Positions 1 to 7,876 of a stretch of 64,000 nt of DNA are shown piece after piece (the stretch's first letter is position 1; each line of letters starts with the position of its first letter). The stretch is from NCBI GenBank assembly GCA_035570275.1, contig DATMNI010000100.1:1-64000 (forward strand). Direction: 5' to 3'. The notes beneath the pieces were generated by a model, which saw only the letters and a program-made list of their open reading frames with translations, was not told the DNA's origin and ran no database searches. The DNA is from DATMNI01 sp035570275 (GTDB lineage Bacteria > Acidobacteriota > Terriglobia > Bryobacterales > Bryobacteraceae). The position numbers were made by a program, and so were the translations under genes.

Positions 1-105
1 GTAGGCTTCGAGGCCGATCGCTTCGAGGGCGGCGTGGGCGGGATCCTGGCCGGGAGGCAGCAAAGGAACGGCCAGATCGTCGGGCAGGGTGACCGTAATC
101 TGCAT
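1..105 (-). CDS. UPF0175-type antitoxin, N-terminal part (cut by window edge)
   Basis: The minus strand reads from an ATG at 105 to the window edge without a stop and gives 35 residues that begin MQITVTLPDDLAVPL and continue with a GQDPAHAALEAIGLEAY stretch. This matches the start of UPF0175 (PF03683) proteins, which are small antitoxin-like DNA-binding proteins usually paired with a PIN-type toxin. The toxin partner, if any, lies outside the window. The rest of the gene is not visible, so neither completeness nor pairing can be judged. The family call rests on the short conserved N-terminal pattern only. Confidence 0.6.
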   Translation of the reverse strand, partial: MQITVTLPDDLAVPLLPPGQDPAHAALEAIGLEAY

Positions 106-149
106 GAACTCAGCCTAGCGCAATTTTAGTTAAGCGAGACAGGAAGCCA

Positions 150-530
150 ATACAACAAGGGCGGCTGCGATTCGGATCGCTGCCTATGCGGAAGCGGGGA
201 AATGGCGCTCGAAGGCGGCATCCTGGGGCGCAGCGACGACATGGTGGTGCTGCGGGGTGTCAACCTGTATCCCAGCGCGGGTTGAGCAAGTGGTGCGTTC
301 GTCGGGCGGCGTGGCCGAGTTACGCGTAGAGATCTACACCGAGCGGGCACTGACGGAGATGAGTATTCAGATCGAGCCCGCAGCCGGGGAAGATGCGGGG
401 CTAAGCCACCGCGTCGCCGCGGCGCTGCATTTACGCGTTTGGGTTGCGCGTCGGCGTGTCCACCGTGCCCGCCGGCCGGGACGCTGCCGCGGTTTGAGCC
501 AAGACCAAGCGGTGGATCCATCGATGAGGG
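150..530 (+). pseudogene. paaK: Remnant of phenylacetate-CoA ligase C-terminal region
   Basis: Pieces of the C-terminal domain of an adenylate-forming phenylacetate-CoA ligase can be read in changing frames. A C-x-C-G motif (about 165-195) is followed by GGILGRSDDMVVLRGVNLYP (about 214-273). After a one-base shift near 280 come VEQVVRSSGGVAELRVEIYT and further C-terminal sequence, and then GLRVGVSTVPAG and an RFE motif in yet other frames. At least two frameshifts are needed and the whole N-terminal AMP-binding part is missing, so this cannot encode an active ligase. The family normally activates phenylacetate with ATP and CoA in aerobic aromatic degradation. No other paa gene is near. The exact limits are approximate. 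Confidence 0.7.
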
Positions 531-709
531 AGAGCGCTGGCCCCGGCTCGAATGCGCGAGTCTCCTTCCGGATAGGTGGGCATCATGCCCAACGTGCCAA
601 GGCTGTGCAGCAGACCGACGGTGCAGGCGCAGTCGCGGGGAAGCGGCGCCATCCATCGGCCGGGCCGGCCGGAAGGTGTAGGGGCGCCAATTTGTTTGGC
701 TGCACGGCC

Positions 710-746
710 GCGCTCTACTGCACGGCCCGCGCTCTACTGCACGGCC
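710..746. repeat. Tandem 19-bp duplication at the 3' end of the BACON gene
   Basis: An 18-base sequence beginning GCGCTCTACTGCACGG occurs at 710-727 and again at 729-746, one base apart. The stop codon of the leftward BACON-repeat gene (734-736) lies in the second copy, so the duplication extends from that gene's terminal codons into the spacer. It looks like a simple slippage duplication. The remaining bases between about 531 and 709 hold nothing I recognise. Confidence 0.7.
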
Positions 747-2278
747 ACGGTAACGCCCGTTTGGCTGGTCCTGGCGCCGATCTGGACGGCCAGCGAAACA
801 ATCCCGTGCAGCGCGGCATCCGGAATGATCACGTTGATCTGGAAAACGCCGGCTACCAGCGTGGGCGCCGCGCCACCATAGACAACCGCCGCCGCTACGC
901 CACCCACCGTGGCCGAGACGTTCAGCAGCGGCATTGGAAAAGTGGCGGCGTTGGCCAGCAAACCGTCCTGCCCGCCCGGGTTGGTCTGCCCTTCGCCCGT
1001 GCCGTAGACCATGATCACCGAGCCCGGCGGGGCTGGATTGGCGGCGGTATTCAGCGTGAAATCCTGATTTAGGACGGAGCCTGCCCCCAGGCCGTTCTGC
1101 AGTTGCGTGAAGATACCGGGCGCGGCATCGGTGACATTCAACACCAGCGTGTTGGACTTGACGCCCTGGTATTCCACCTGCACCTGGGTCAGTGCCTTGC
1201 CGTAAACGGCGTAGGGAACGATGGCCACAGTTTGCGTGGACCCGGCGTAATATAGCGGCGCGGCAACGCCGTCGAAAAGCACGCGGGTGTTGCCGGCCGC
1301 GGTGCCGAAGCGGTTGTCCGCCACGGTCTGAAACACAAAACCGGGCGGCCCGATGTTAGTTCCGCCGAGCACTACGAACTCGCCCGGCGATACGGCGCCG
1401 GTCTGGTAGCTGGCCGCATTCTTGACTGCCAGCAGCACCACGGCATTCGGATCGGGTGTGCCCGCCGCCTGGGTGATCGTAAAGGTCTGGTCCGCTACCG
1501 CAATGGCGCCGGAGCGGCTCTGCGCCGTGGGGTTGGCGGTGACATTGTAGGCGATGGTGTTGTTGATGGTGTTCACGGTCGCGAAGATCCACGGGACGTT
1601 GGGCAGCGCGCCCAGCGTGCAACCCGGGGTGACGGAACTGACCGTAAAACTGCCCACGCCGCCATTGGCGCTGACGGCGGCGGAGGCGGAACTCAGCGTT
1701 ACCGTGCATGGGACGCCGGCCTGATGGACGTCCAGCGTGACGGCGCCCACCAGAATGCTGCCATCGCGCGGTATCGGCGAAGAGCTGGCGTCCACGCGGT
1801 ACGCCACTCGAGTGGTGCCCGGAAATCCACTGGCGTTTTGCGTGATATGCATCCAGGAAACGTTGGGCTGCGCCTGCCAGTTGGAATTGTTGGAACTGAC
1901 CGTGAAGGTATCGGCGCCGCCGGCAGCGGGAAAGGACGCGGACGTGGGAGTGACCGTGACCGTGGGCGCGGCCTGGGTTACCGCGAACATCTGCCCCGCC
2001 GCCGTGATGGTTCCAGCGCGGCTGGCGGCGGTATTCGGGTCCACCGAGTAGTTGAACGTTCCGTTTCCGGTTCCCGTCTGGCCGAACCCGATCGCGATCC
2101 AGGCAACATCGGAAGTAACCGTTCGGGTGCAATTCTGCCCGGTAAGCACGGTCATGGCAACCGGTCCGAAGCTGCCTCCGCTGGCCGGCGCCTGGCCGCT
2201 GGCAGGGTTCAGGCTGTATGTGCACTGCGCCCTGCCTACCGCCGCCAACAGGACCAGGAGAGAAGCCAGATTCCGCAT
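734..2278 (-). CDS. Secreted BACON-repeat protein with Solibacter-type C-terminal domain
   Basis: This 514-residue protein starts at ATG 2278, because MRNLASLLVLLAAVGRAQ is a good signal peptide; longer upstream starts would bury it. Three Ig-like BACON repeats follow (about residues 20-105, 106-190 and 191-272), each ending in an F-x-ITQAA or V-x-QAG type strand. BACON domains are usually extracellular carbohydrate- or mucin-binding modules. From about 285 to the end is the domain described as the Solibacter C-terminal domain (TIGR03437), with VVLGGTNIGP, VPYAV and GTGEGQTNPGG motifs. The protein is probably exported and surface-associated. It lies 48 bases downstream of comEC on the same strand and may be co-transcribed, but no functional link is evident. 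No catalytic domain is visible. Confidence 0.8.
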   Translation of the reverse strand: MRNLASLLVLLAAVGRAQCTYSLNPASGQAPASGGSFGPVAMTVLTGQNCTRTVTSDVAWIAIGFGQTGTGNGTFNYSVDPNTAASRAGTITAAGQMFAVTQAAPTVTVTPTSASFPAAGGADTFTVSSNNSNWQAQPNVSWMHITQNASGFPGTTRVAYRVDASSSPIPRDGSILVGAVTLDVHQAGVPCTVTLSSASAAVSANGGVGSFTVSSVTPGCTLGALPNVPWIFATVNTINNTIAYNVTANPTAQSRSGAIAVADQTFTITQAAGTPDPNAVVLLAVKNAASYQTGAVSPGEFVVLGGTNIGPPGFVFQTVADNRFGTAAGNTRVLFDGVAAPLYYAGSTQTVAIVPYAVYGKALTQVQVEYQGVKSNTLVLNVTDAAPGIFTQLQNGLGAGSVLNQDFTLNTAANPAPPGSVIMVYGTGEGQTNPGGQDGLLANAATFPMPLLNVSATVGGVAAAVVYGGAAPTLVAGVFQINVIIPDAALHGIVSLAVQIGARTSQTGVTVAVQ

Positions 2279-2326
2279 TGAATCGTTTCCGGTACGGCCT
2301 CGCGCGGCCGGCCGTTCCAACAGCCA

Positions 2327-4819
2327 TTATCGCATCGGCGCGTAACTCTCGACGCTCAAGTGCCGCCCGTCGCTGCGGATCGTGATCAGGCCCTGCTGGT
2401 CGGTGCGCAGGATGCCGGCGTGATGCTGCTGCAGCCGCTCAATGACGCTGGGGTGCGGGTGGCCGTAGCTGTTCTCGAAACCGTCGGAGATCACCGCGAA
2501 CGCAGGTGTCACGGCGCTGAGGAACTCTTCGCTGCTGGAGGTTCGGCTGCCGTGGTGGGCCACCTTCAGCACGTCGGTGTGCTGGAGTTCGTCGGCGTTT
2601 AGCATCTCGCGTTCCACCTGGCGCTCCACATCGCCACTGAGCAGAAAGCTGTGGCGGCCGAAGGTGAGGCGCAGAACCAGTGAGTCGTTATTCTTGGGAG
2701 TGTCGCCGGGAACATAGTCGGCGGCCGGCGCCAGCACCTGGATTTCCGCGCCCCCGAACGCAAAGTGGTTGGGGGATTGCCATGAGACAATCCTGGCGCC
2801 CACCGCGGCCGCCTTTTCGCGGACGGCCTGCCAGGTTGGGCAGTCGGGCGTCGCGCCGGTCCAGATTTCCTTGGGGCGGAAATCGTAGATCAGCGCCGGC
2901 AGACCGCCGATATGGTCGTCGTGGGCGTGGGACAGCGCTACGATATCGACGCCGCGGATGCCGCGGTTCCAGAGGTAAGGCGCCACCACGTCTTCGCCGA
3001 TCTCAAGCTGCGACCGGGTGCGGCCGCCGAACTCCGGAATGCCGCCGCCATCCATCAGCATCTTTTGGCCGTTCGGGAAGACCACCAGCAGGCTGTCGCC
3101 CTGGCCCACGTCGATGGCCGTCATCTCCAGTTCGCCGGCATGAGTCTCGGGCGGGAACGGGTGCCACAGCAGCAGCGTCAGAGTGATGGCAACCGCCGCC
3201 CCGGAAGCCGCGCGCCACCAGCGTCCGCGCGCCAGAGCGGCCGCGATGAGCGCTGCCGAGAACGCCACCGCCACCCAGACCGGCGGCGTGGGGATGCGCC
3301 AGTTGGGTTCGATATGGGCGTGCCAGGCGACCACCTTTTGCGACAGCCACAACAGGCCGCCGGCGATCCGGGCGACCCAGACCCAGCCCGTGAAGACCGC
3401 CACAAATCCCACCGGCACCGCCAGGCCCATGATCGGGACCACCAAGGTATTCGCCGTGAGGCCGGAAAGACCTACGCGGTGGAAATAGACCACCATGGGG
3501 AGCGCGATGCCCGCCTGCACCACCGCCGAGACCAGCGTGATTTCGTAGAGGAAGAGCAACAGCCGCGCCGGAATGGTGACCGCCAGCGTGGCGGCTCCCA
3601 GCGGCAGGTGCGCCGTGCGGCGAATAGTTTCCACCAGCAGCCGCATCTCAATGCGGAATTGAGCTACGCGCGGCGGAAGGTGCAGGTCGCGGCCGGTATC
3701 GTGGAGATCTTCCAGGCCGCGGGCGAGGGGGCCGGAAGTGGCCGCAATTGCCGGCGCGGCAAATGCACCCAGGAAGGCGACCGCCAGGAAAGTGAGTTGG
3801 AAGCTGGCGTCGAACAACTCGGCCGGGTCGACAATCAGAAACCCGAGAGCGATGGCCGCCAGCAGGTTCAGCGAGCGTCGCTGCCGGTAGAAGTAGCTGC
3901 CGATCATGAACAGTGTGAGTCCGGCGGCCGACCGCACGCACGGCGCATGCCAGCCGGTCACCAGGGCGTAGAGCCATGCCGCCAGCACCGTGAAGAACAG
4001 CGCCATGCTTTGGGGCACGAAACAGATGCGCAGGAAGAACAGAAAGAAGGCCGCCAGAATGGCCACATGGGTTCCCGAGATCACCAGCGCGTGGAAGGTG
4101 CCGGTTTCGCGGTAGTCTTCGGTCCAGATGCGTTCCAGTTGGAAATTCTGGCCGATCAGAATCGCTTCCATGAAGCCGGTCTGGTAAGCGTCGCCATGGT
4201 AGAGGGTTTCGATGCGGTGCAGCGCGGCGGCGCGCAGATCCATGACGGCTTTTTGGAACCACCAGCCGCAGTGGCCCGGCAGAATCTTCACCGTGCCGGC
4301 GGCGCCCGAGGCGGTCCAGTAGATGTCCTGACGGGCCAGAAACGTGGCGTAGTCGAAGGCCCCCGGGTTGCCGAAATTGCGCGGCTTGCGAACGCGGGCA
4401 TCCAGTTCGATGTTCTGGCCGTAACGCAGCGGCGGCAGGGTTTCGCCATCCTTGGTGTACAGCGTGACTTGCGCGCGGGCATACGGTTCGAGTTCCAGGA
4501 TGAAGCGCTCGCGCTCACCGGAAACGGCCGGTGGCTCCACTACACAACCGCCCAGAATGACGATTTCACGCCCTTCGGCATCCAATTCCGGCGGCGGCCC
4601 GGGGGTGTGGAGCAGAGCGGTCAAGGCGCCGGCGGGAATGAGCCCGAGCCAGCAGCAGGCCGTCGCCAGAGTACGCGAGCCCGTCTTGTGCGCCAGTATG
4701 CCGAGCGCCAGGAAGGCGCCCATGGCCAACAGAAGTTCGAGTTTTTGAAAGGGTACGAAACGGGCAACCAGGATCCCGGAGGCAATAGCAGCCACGGGAC
4801 CGATCAGCGGGTGCTTCAC
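2327..4819 (-). CDS. comEC: ComEC/Rec2 DNA-uptake channel protein
   Basis: ComEC forms the inner-membrane channel that carries single-stranded DNA into the cytoplasm during natural transformation. The order is standard. An N-terminal membrane segment and DUF4131-like region come first, then the multi-span Competence domain with FHALVISGTHVAILAAF, then a C-terminal metallo-beta-lactamase-like domain with LSHAHDDHIGG and a VAHHGSRTSS motif. I chose the GTG at 4819, which gives 830 residues starting VKHPLIGPVAAIASG directly before the first membrane segment. A TACAAT hexamer lies just upstream. An in-frame start at 4912 would add 31 residues without hydrophobic character. The gene is intact. No other competence gene is in the window. 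Confidence 0.9.
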   Translation of the reverse strand: MKHPLIGPVAAIASGILVARFVPFQKLELLLAMGAFLALGILAHKTGSRTLATACCWLGLIPAGALTALLHTPGPPPELDAEGREIVILGGCVVEPPAVSGERERFILELEPYARAQVTLYTKDGETLPPLRYGQNIELDARVRKPRNFGNPGAFDYATFLARQDIYWTASGAAGTVKILPGHCGWWFQKAVMDLRAAALHRIETLYHGDAYQTGFMEAILIGQNFQLERIWTEDYRETGTFHALVISGTHVAILAAFFLFFLRICFVPQSMALFFTVLAAWLYALVTGWHAPCVRSAAGLTLFMIGSYFYRQRRSLNLLAAIALGFLIVDPAELFDASFQLTFLAVAFLGAFAAPAIAATSGPLARGLEDLHDTGRDLHLPPRVAQFRIEMRLLVETIRRTAHLPLGAATLAVTIPARLLLFLYEITLVSAVVQAGIALPMVVYFHRVGLSGLTANTLVVPIMGLAVPVGFVAVFTGWVWVARIAGGLLWLSQKVVAWHAHIEPNWRIPTPPVWVAVAFSAALIAAALARGRWWRAASGAAVAITLTLLLWHPFPPETHAGELEMTAIDVGQGDSLLVVFPNGQKMLMDGGGIPEFGGRTRSQLEIGEDVVAPYLWNRGIRGVDIVALSHAHDDHIGGLPALIYDFRPKEIWTGATPDCPTWQAVREKAAAVGARIVSWQSPNHFAFGGAEIQVLAPAADYVPGDTPKNNDSLVLRLTFGRHSFLLSGDVERQVEREMLNADELQHTDVLKVAHHGSRTSSSEEFLSAVTPAFAVISDGFENSYGHPHPSVIERLQQHHAGILRTDQQGLITIRSDGRHLSVESYAPMR

Positions 4820-4866
4820 TGGGAAACCTGATTGTAGCAGCGCGCGCTTCAGGCTGGCTAACTTAG

Positions 4867-4980
4867 CCGACGTATAGGGAAACCGCTTGCTAACGCGCGC
4901 GGCTCCGATCAAGGCCGCGCGGCTCCGATCAGAGCCGCGACCGTTAGGGAGCGGTTTCGTCGAAATGAAACGGTGTACTA
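4867..4980. repeat. REP-like interspersed repeat, family 1, copy A
   Basis: This palindrome-rich element runs from a CGACGT motif through AACCGCTTGCTAACGCGCGC, a twice-repeated CGCGGCTCCGATCA, and ACCGTTAGGGAGCGGT to AAACGGTGTACTA. Copy B at 54115-54220 shares both the core and the outer flanks. It fills most of the gap between comEC and the TonB receptor gene and has no coding content. Confidence 0.75.
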
Positions 4981-5002
4981 AGCCGGGCGCCGTAAGCTCC
5001 CG

Positions 5003-7231
5003 CTAGGTCCGTCCGGCGTGAAACCGATATTTGACCTGCAGATAGATCTGTCGCGGCTCGGCGTAGTGGGTGCCGCCAAACGTCTGGCTGTTGTCCAGCA
5101 GGAACCGGCGATTCGCCAGATTGAGCGCGCTGACGGAGAACGTCAGGTTTTCAGCCACCGATTTGCCAAATGACAGATCGAACGTGGTGTGCCCCTGCAA
5201 ATGCGCCGGCACGTCGCTGGAGCCGTCGGTGAATCCGGAGCCGTAGTACAAATCGCCGCCCGCATAGGCCCGCCAGGGGAGGGTGAAATGGAATCCGGTA
5301 TGAAGCGTGTGGGTTTGATCGTGGTCCAGCAAAAAGTAGCCGCTGGCCGGAGGGGAGAAATCCGTCAGACCTCCGCTGATGGCACCCGCGGCCTGGGCGT
5401 GCGCATCGGCATAAGTGAGATAGACCTCTCCCCGCCGCGCAATCTTCGGCGAACGAATGGTGACCTCCCAGCCGTACAATCTCGCGCCGGCGATCGTCAG
5501 CGGGAAAAAAACGTTGGAGCCGCCGATCGCGTTGTGATCGAAATAATTCTGCGCGCGCTGGCGATAATTGTTCACGTCAAGCGCCCACCCGTGCAGCGGG
5601 ATGGCGATACCGAACTGGTGCTCCTGGTCGCGCTCGCCCCGCAGCGGAATAACGCCAAGCCCTTGCGATACGGCAAAATCGAGCAGCGGGCCGCTAACCG
5701 TGGAAAGTGGCGGCGCCTGGTAATACTCCCCCCAGAAGCCGCGCAGGACCCAGTTCAAATGCGGAATGCGAATGGCGGCGCCCACCCTCGGGCTCGCCGC
5801 ATTCTCGGAGATGGCGCCGGTGAAGTGAGTTAGACGCACTCCCGCCGTGAGCGTAAGCCACGGCCACGCTTTGTATTGGTCCTCTAGAAATATCGTCTCC
5901 AGGTGGCCCGTTGAAACCTTGTCTTGCGCCAGTGAGAGTCCGGACCCGTCATTGGCGATGAGACCGATGGATTCATCGTCATGCTGCCCGAAACCGTACA
6001 GCCCCATGCTCGCGTTGTGCCGCTTGGTCACTTCGCTTAAGGCGATTTGCGCTCCGGCGTACTGCGAGCCCCGGTGCTGGGTGGTGCTGATAGGGGTGTC
6101 ATTTGGGTCGCCGTCATAGTTGGCCCGATTGTAGTGGTAGAAGGGCGAGACCGTGAGCAGCAGTCCGGGTTGCAGCGTGTGCACCCAGGAGAAAGTTGCG
6201 AACGCGTCGCGCTCCCGCTCTACGTCACGGATGCCAGCCGCCGCAGCGTCCTGGTCATTGGGAATCTGATAATCGTCCCGGCGGAGCGACGTGACGAACC
6301 GGAATTGATTGTTGGCATCGCGATTGTAGATGAGCGTCCCCATTCCTCCCAGCCCCCACACACGATCGTTCAAGACGTCCGGACCCGGGGTTTCCAGCCC
6401 ATAGTCGCTCCGGTTGCCATTGACACTGGCAAAATAGGCGAACTTTTCGGTGTGGCTGCCGAAATTGATCTGGTCGTTGGTCTGGTGAAACGTGCCGAAA
6501 GTGGTGAATAACTCGCCCTCGCTGTTCCTCTCGAAGCCGCTTCTCGGCACTACGTTGAACACGCCGTAGGTGCGGTCGCCGTAGGCCGCGGAATAACCGC
6601 CGCGTTGCGCTTCCAGATAGTCGATATCCTTGGGGTCGATCTGAGGCCCGATATTGCTGGCGATATTGGTATTTGGGATGGGAACGCCATCGATCGCCCA
6701 GCTTACCTGGTGTCCGCCGCGCACATGAAGCTGATCGTGCGTCATCCATGCTCCAGGAACGTAATTCGTGATGGCGGTCAGACTGTTGCTCAGGTCCGCG
6801 CCCGGAGTCATGGCGATTTCGTTGCGGCTGACGATCGTGGCGGGCGTCATTTGCTCCGGGTTCACGGTCAGAGCGCCCTCTGAGACGGTGACCTGTTCGC
6901 TCCGAGCCCCGATCGTGAGCTGGAAATGGAGAACCGGAGCGCTTCCCGACGCCATCGCGATCTCCTGGACTGCAGGCGCGAAACCATCCTTGCGCACCGT
7001 CACCACGTACGCTCCCACGGGGAGGGCGGTCGCTTCGAAGCTTCCATCGGTGTCTGTAGTAAGCTTCTGAGCGTAGTCCGAACTGCTGGACTTCACCCCT
7101 ACTTCGGCTCCCTGGATAGGCCGATGGTCGGGATCGTGAACGATACCTCGCACAGTCGCGAAAACCACGGCCCAGACGGCGACTTGTGCCAGAACGACGA
7201 AGACGCCGATGAATCTTATACAGACTTTCAC
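5003..7231 (-). CDS. TonB-dependent receptor with carboxypeptidase-regulatory N-domain
   Basis: A 742-residue outer-membrane receptor. The GTG at 7231 is chosen because a GGGGGG-rich ribosome site lies 8 bases upstream and the protein then starts with a hydrophobic export signal (IRFIGVFVVLAQVAVWAVVF). Residues about 28-110 form a carboxypeptidase-regulatory/CNA-B-like fold (VRGIVHDPDHRPIQGAEV). The plug follows (ATIVSRNEIAMTPGADLS, LHVRGGHQVSWAIDGVPI), then a long beta-barrel ending in a strand of type IYLQVKYRF. Such receptors import large ligands across the outer membrane using TonB energy. No ligand can be read from the sequence, and no TonB, ExbB or SusD-like partner is adjacent. It may be a specialised transporter of the acidobacterial 'Oar-like' kind. 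Confidence 0.85.
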   Translation of the reverse strand: MKVCIRFIGVFVVLAQVAVWAVVFATVRGIVHDPDHRPIQGAEVGVKSSSSDYAQKLTTDTDGSFEATALPVGAYVVTVRKDGFAPAVQEIAMASGSAPVLHFQLTIGARSEQVTVSEGALTVNPEQMTPATIVSRNEIAMTPGADLSNSLTAITNYVPGAWMTHDQLHVRGGHQVSWAIDGVPIPNTNIASNIGPQIDPKDIDYLEAQRGGYSAAYGDRTYGVFNVVPRSGFERNSEGELFTTFGTFHQTNDQINFGSHTEKFAYFASVNGNRSDYGLETPGPDVLNDRVWGLGGMGTLIYNRDANNQFRFVTSLRRDDYQIPNDQDAAAAGIRDVERERDAFATFSWVHTLQPGLLLTVSPFYHYNRANYDGDPNDTPISTTQHRGSQYAGAQIALSEVTKRHNASMGLYGFGQHDDESIGLIANDGSGLSLAQDKVSTGHLETIFLEDQYKAWPWLTLTAGVRLTHFTGAISENAASPRVGAAIRIPHLNWVLRGFWGEYYQAPPLSTVSGPLLDFAVSQGLGVIPLRGERDQEHQFGIAIPLHGWALDVNNYRQRAQNYFDHNAIGGSNVFFPLTIAGARLYGWEVTIRSPKIARRGEVYLTYADAHAQAAGAISGGLTDFSPPASGYFLLDHDQTHTLHTGFHFTLPWRAYAGGDLYYGSGFTDGSSDVPAHLQGHTTFDLSFGKSVAENLTFSVSALNLANRRFLLDNSQTFGGTHYAEPRQIYLQVKYRFHAGRT

Positions 7232-7386
7232 GTGATATCCCCCCTCATTGCCAACAGTAATTCCTCGGCCGGCGCGCACCCGGCACGCACACGGCGCACA
7301 CGCCGGTACGGACACAAAGGTACCTCGACATACCTTCGCGGTTTGCAGTGTGCAGTGAAGCCCGGACGGAGAACCGGGATTAGACT

Positions 7387-7758
7387 TTATAAGAGGGGCG
7401 TAGGAGGTCCGCGTTGTTGACTGGCGCGGTTATAGGATATTAAGTAAAAGCCTTCAGCCTGTTGGCGGGAAGCTGGATAACTCGGCAGGTCGGCAAAGAT
7501 CGCCTGGGAAACACCCGGCAAACTTACAGTTCGACCCGGCGGAATCGCCTGAGCGGCCGGAAAGAGACGGCATCTTCCAGCCTGCACGGATCGACCTGAT
7601 GACGAAGCCGATTGGCTCGCCATCGTCTCACAACCATGCTTTCCGGCGCGTCTGCAGCACGCCAGAAGTCTCGAGTCAGAATCCGATGCGAACAGTGCCG
7701 GACTGATCGGCGAAAAGCCGAAGAGAGTCGCCAGCAGCATGGCAAAGATTCGACGCAC
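7387..7758 (-). CDS. Small exported protein with a CCRR-GKH-C motif (unknown function)
   Basis: A reading frame of about 123 residues starts at GTG 7758 (VRRIFAMLLATLFGF...); ATG 7797 or 7740 are alternatives. It has a hydrophobic signal-like N-terminus, then LLACCRRAGKHGCETM, then a Pro/Gln/Ala-rich middle, and it ends RASQQRGPPTPLL. I recall similar short proteins with ACCRRNGKHHC in Solibacter-type genomes, and that memory is the main reason for calling it real. The clustered Cys and His residues suggest metal or redox chemistry in the envelope, but that is inference. It is transcribed away from the adjacent beta-lactamase-fold gene, so the two may share a control region. No function is known to me. 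Confidence 0.5.
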   Translation of the reverse strand: MRRIFAMLLATLFGFSPISPALFASDSDSRLLACCRRAGKHGCETMASQSASSSGRSVQAGRCRLFPAAQAIPPGRTVSLPGVSQAIFADLPSYPASRQQAEGFYLISYNRASQQRGPPTPLL

Positions 7759-7876
7759 GGGTTTGATTTTACTCCCGTTCAGGGGTTTTTGCAACATGAA
7801 AACGAGCGGGCAAACGTTCCCGCCGCTAGTTTTCTGTGTTAGTCTAACTGACGAAATCCGCCAGGGAGGATTGAAC
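7759..7876. promoter_or_regulatory. Divergent control region with an 11-bp palindrome
   Basis: This 118-base gap separates the leftward small Cys/His gene from the rightward hydrolase gene. A perfect palindrome GTTAGTCTAAC lies at 7838-7848. It is followed by a strong ribosome site GGGAGGA at 7864-7870 that fixes the hydrolase start at 7877. The palindrome could be a repressor site, but it is short and no BlaI- or PadR-like regulator is adjacent. Confidence 0.3.

Noticed and set aside
257..1072. Rightward open frame of 271 codons
   Set aside because: Only its first ~50 codons resemble a protein (the PaaK remnant); the rest is antisense to the BACON gene.
2912..4831. Long rightward open frame (639 codons) opposite comEC
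   Set aside because: It is antisense to an intact, motif-complete comEC, its composition is Arg/Gln/His-rich nonsense, and no family pattern is present; long antisense frames are common in high-GC DNA.
7232..7386. Riboswitch upstream of the TonB receptor
   Set aside because: No cobalamin, FMN or other riboswitch core motif could be recognised in the 155-base leader.
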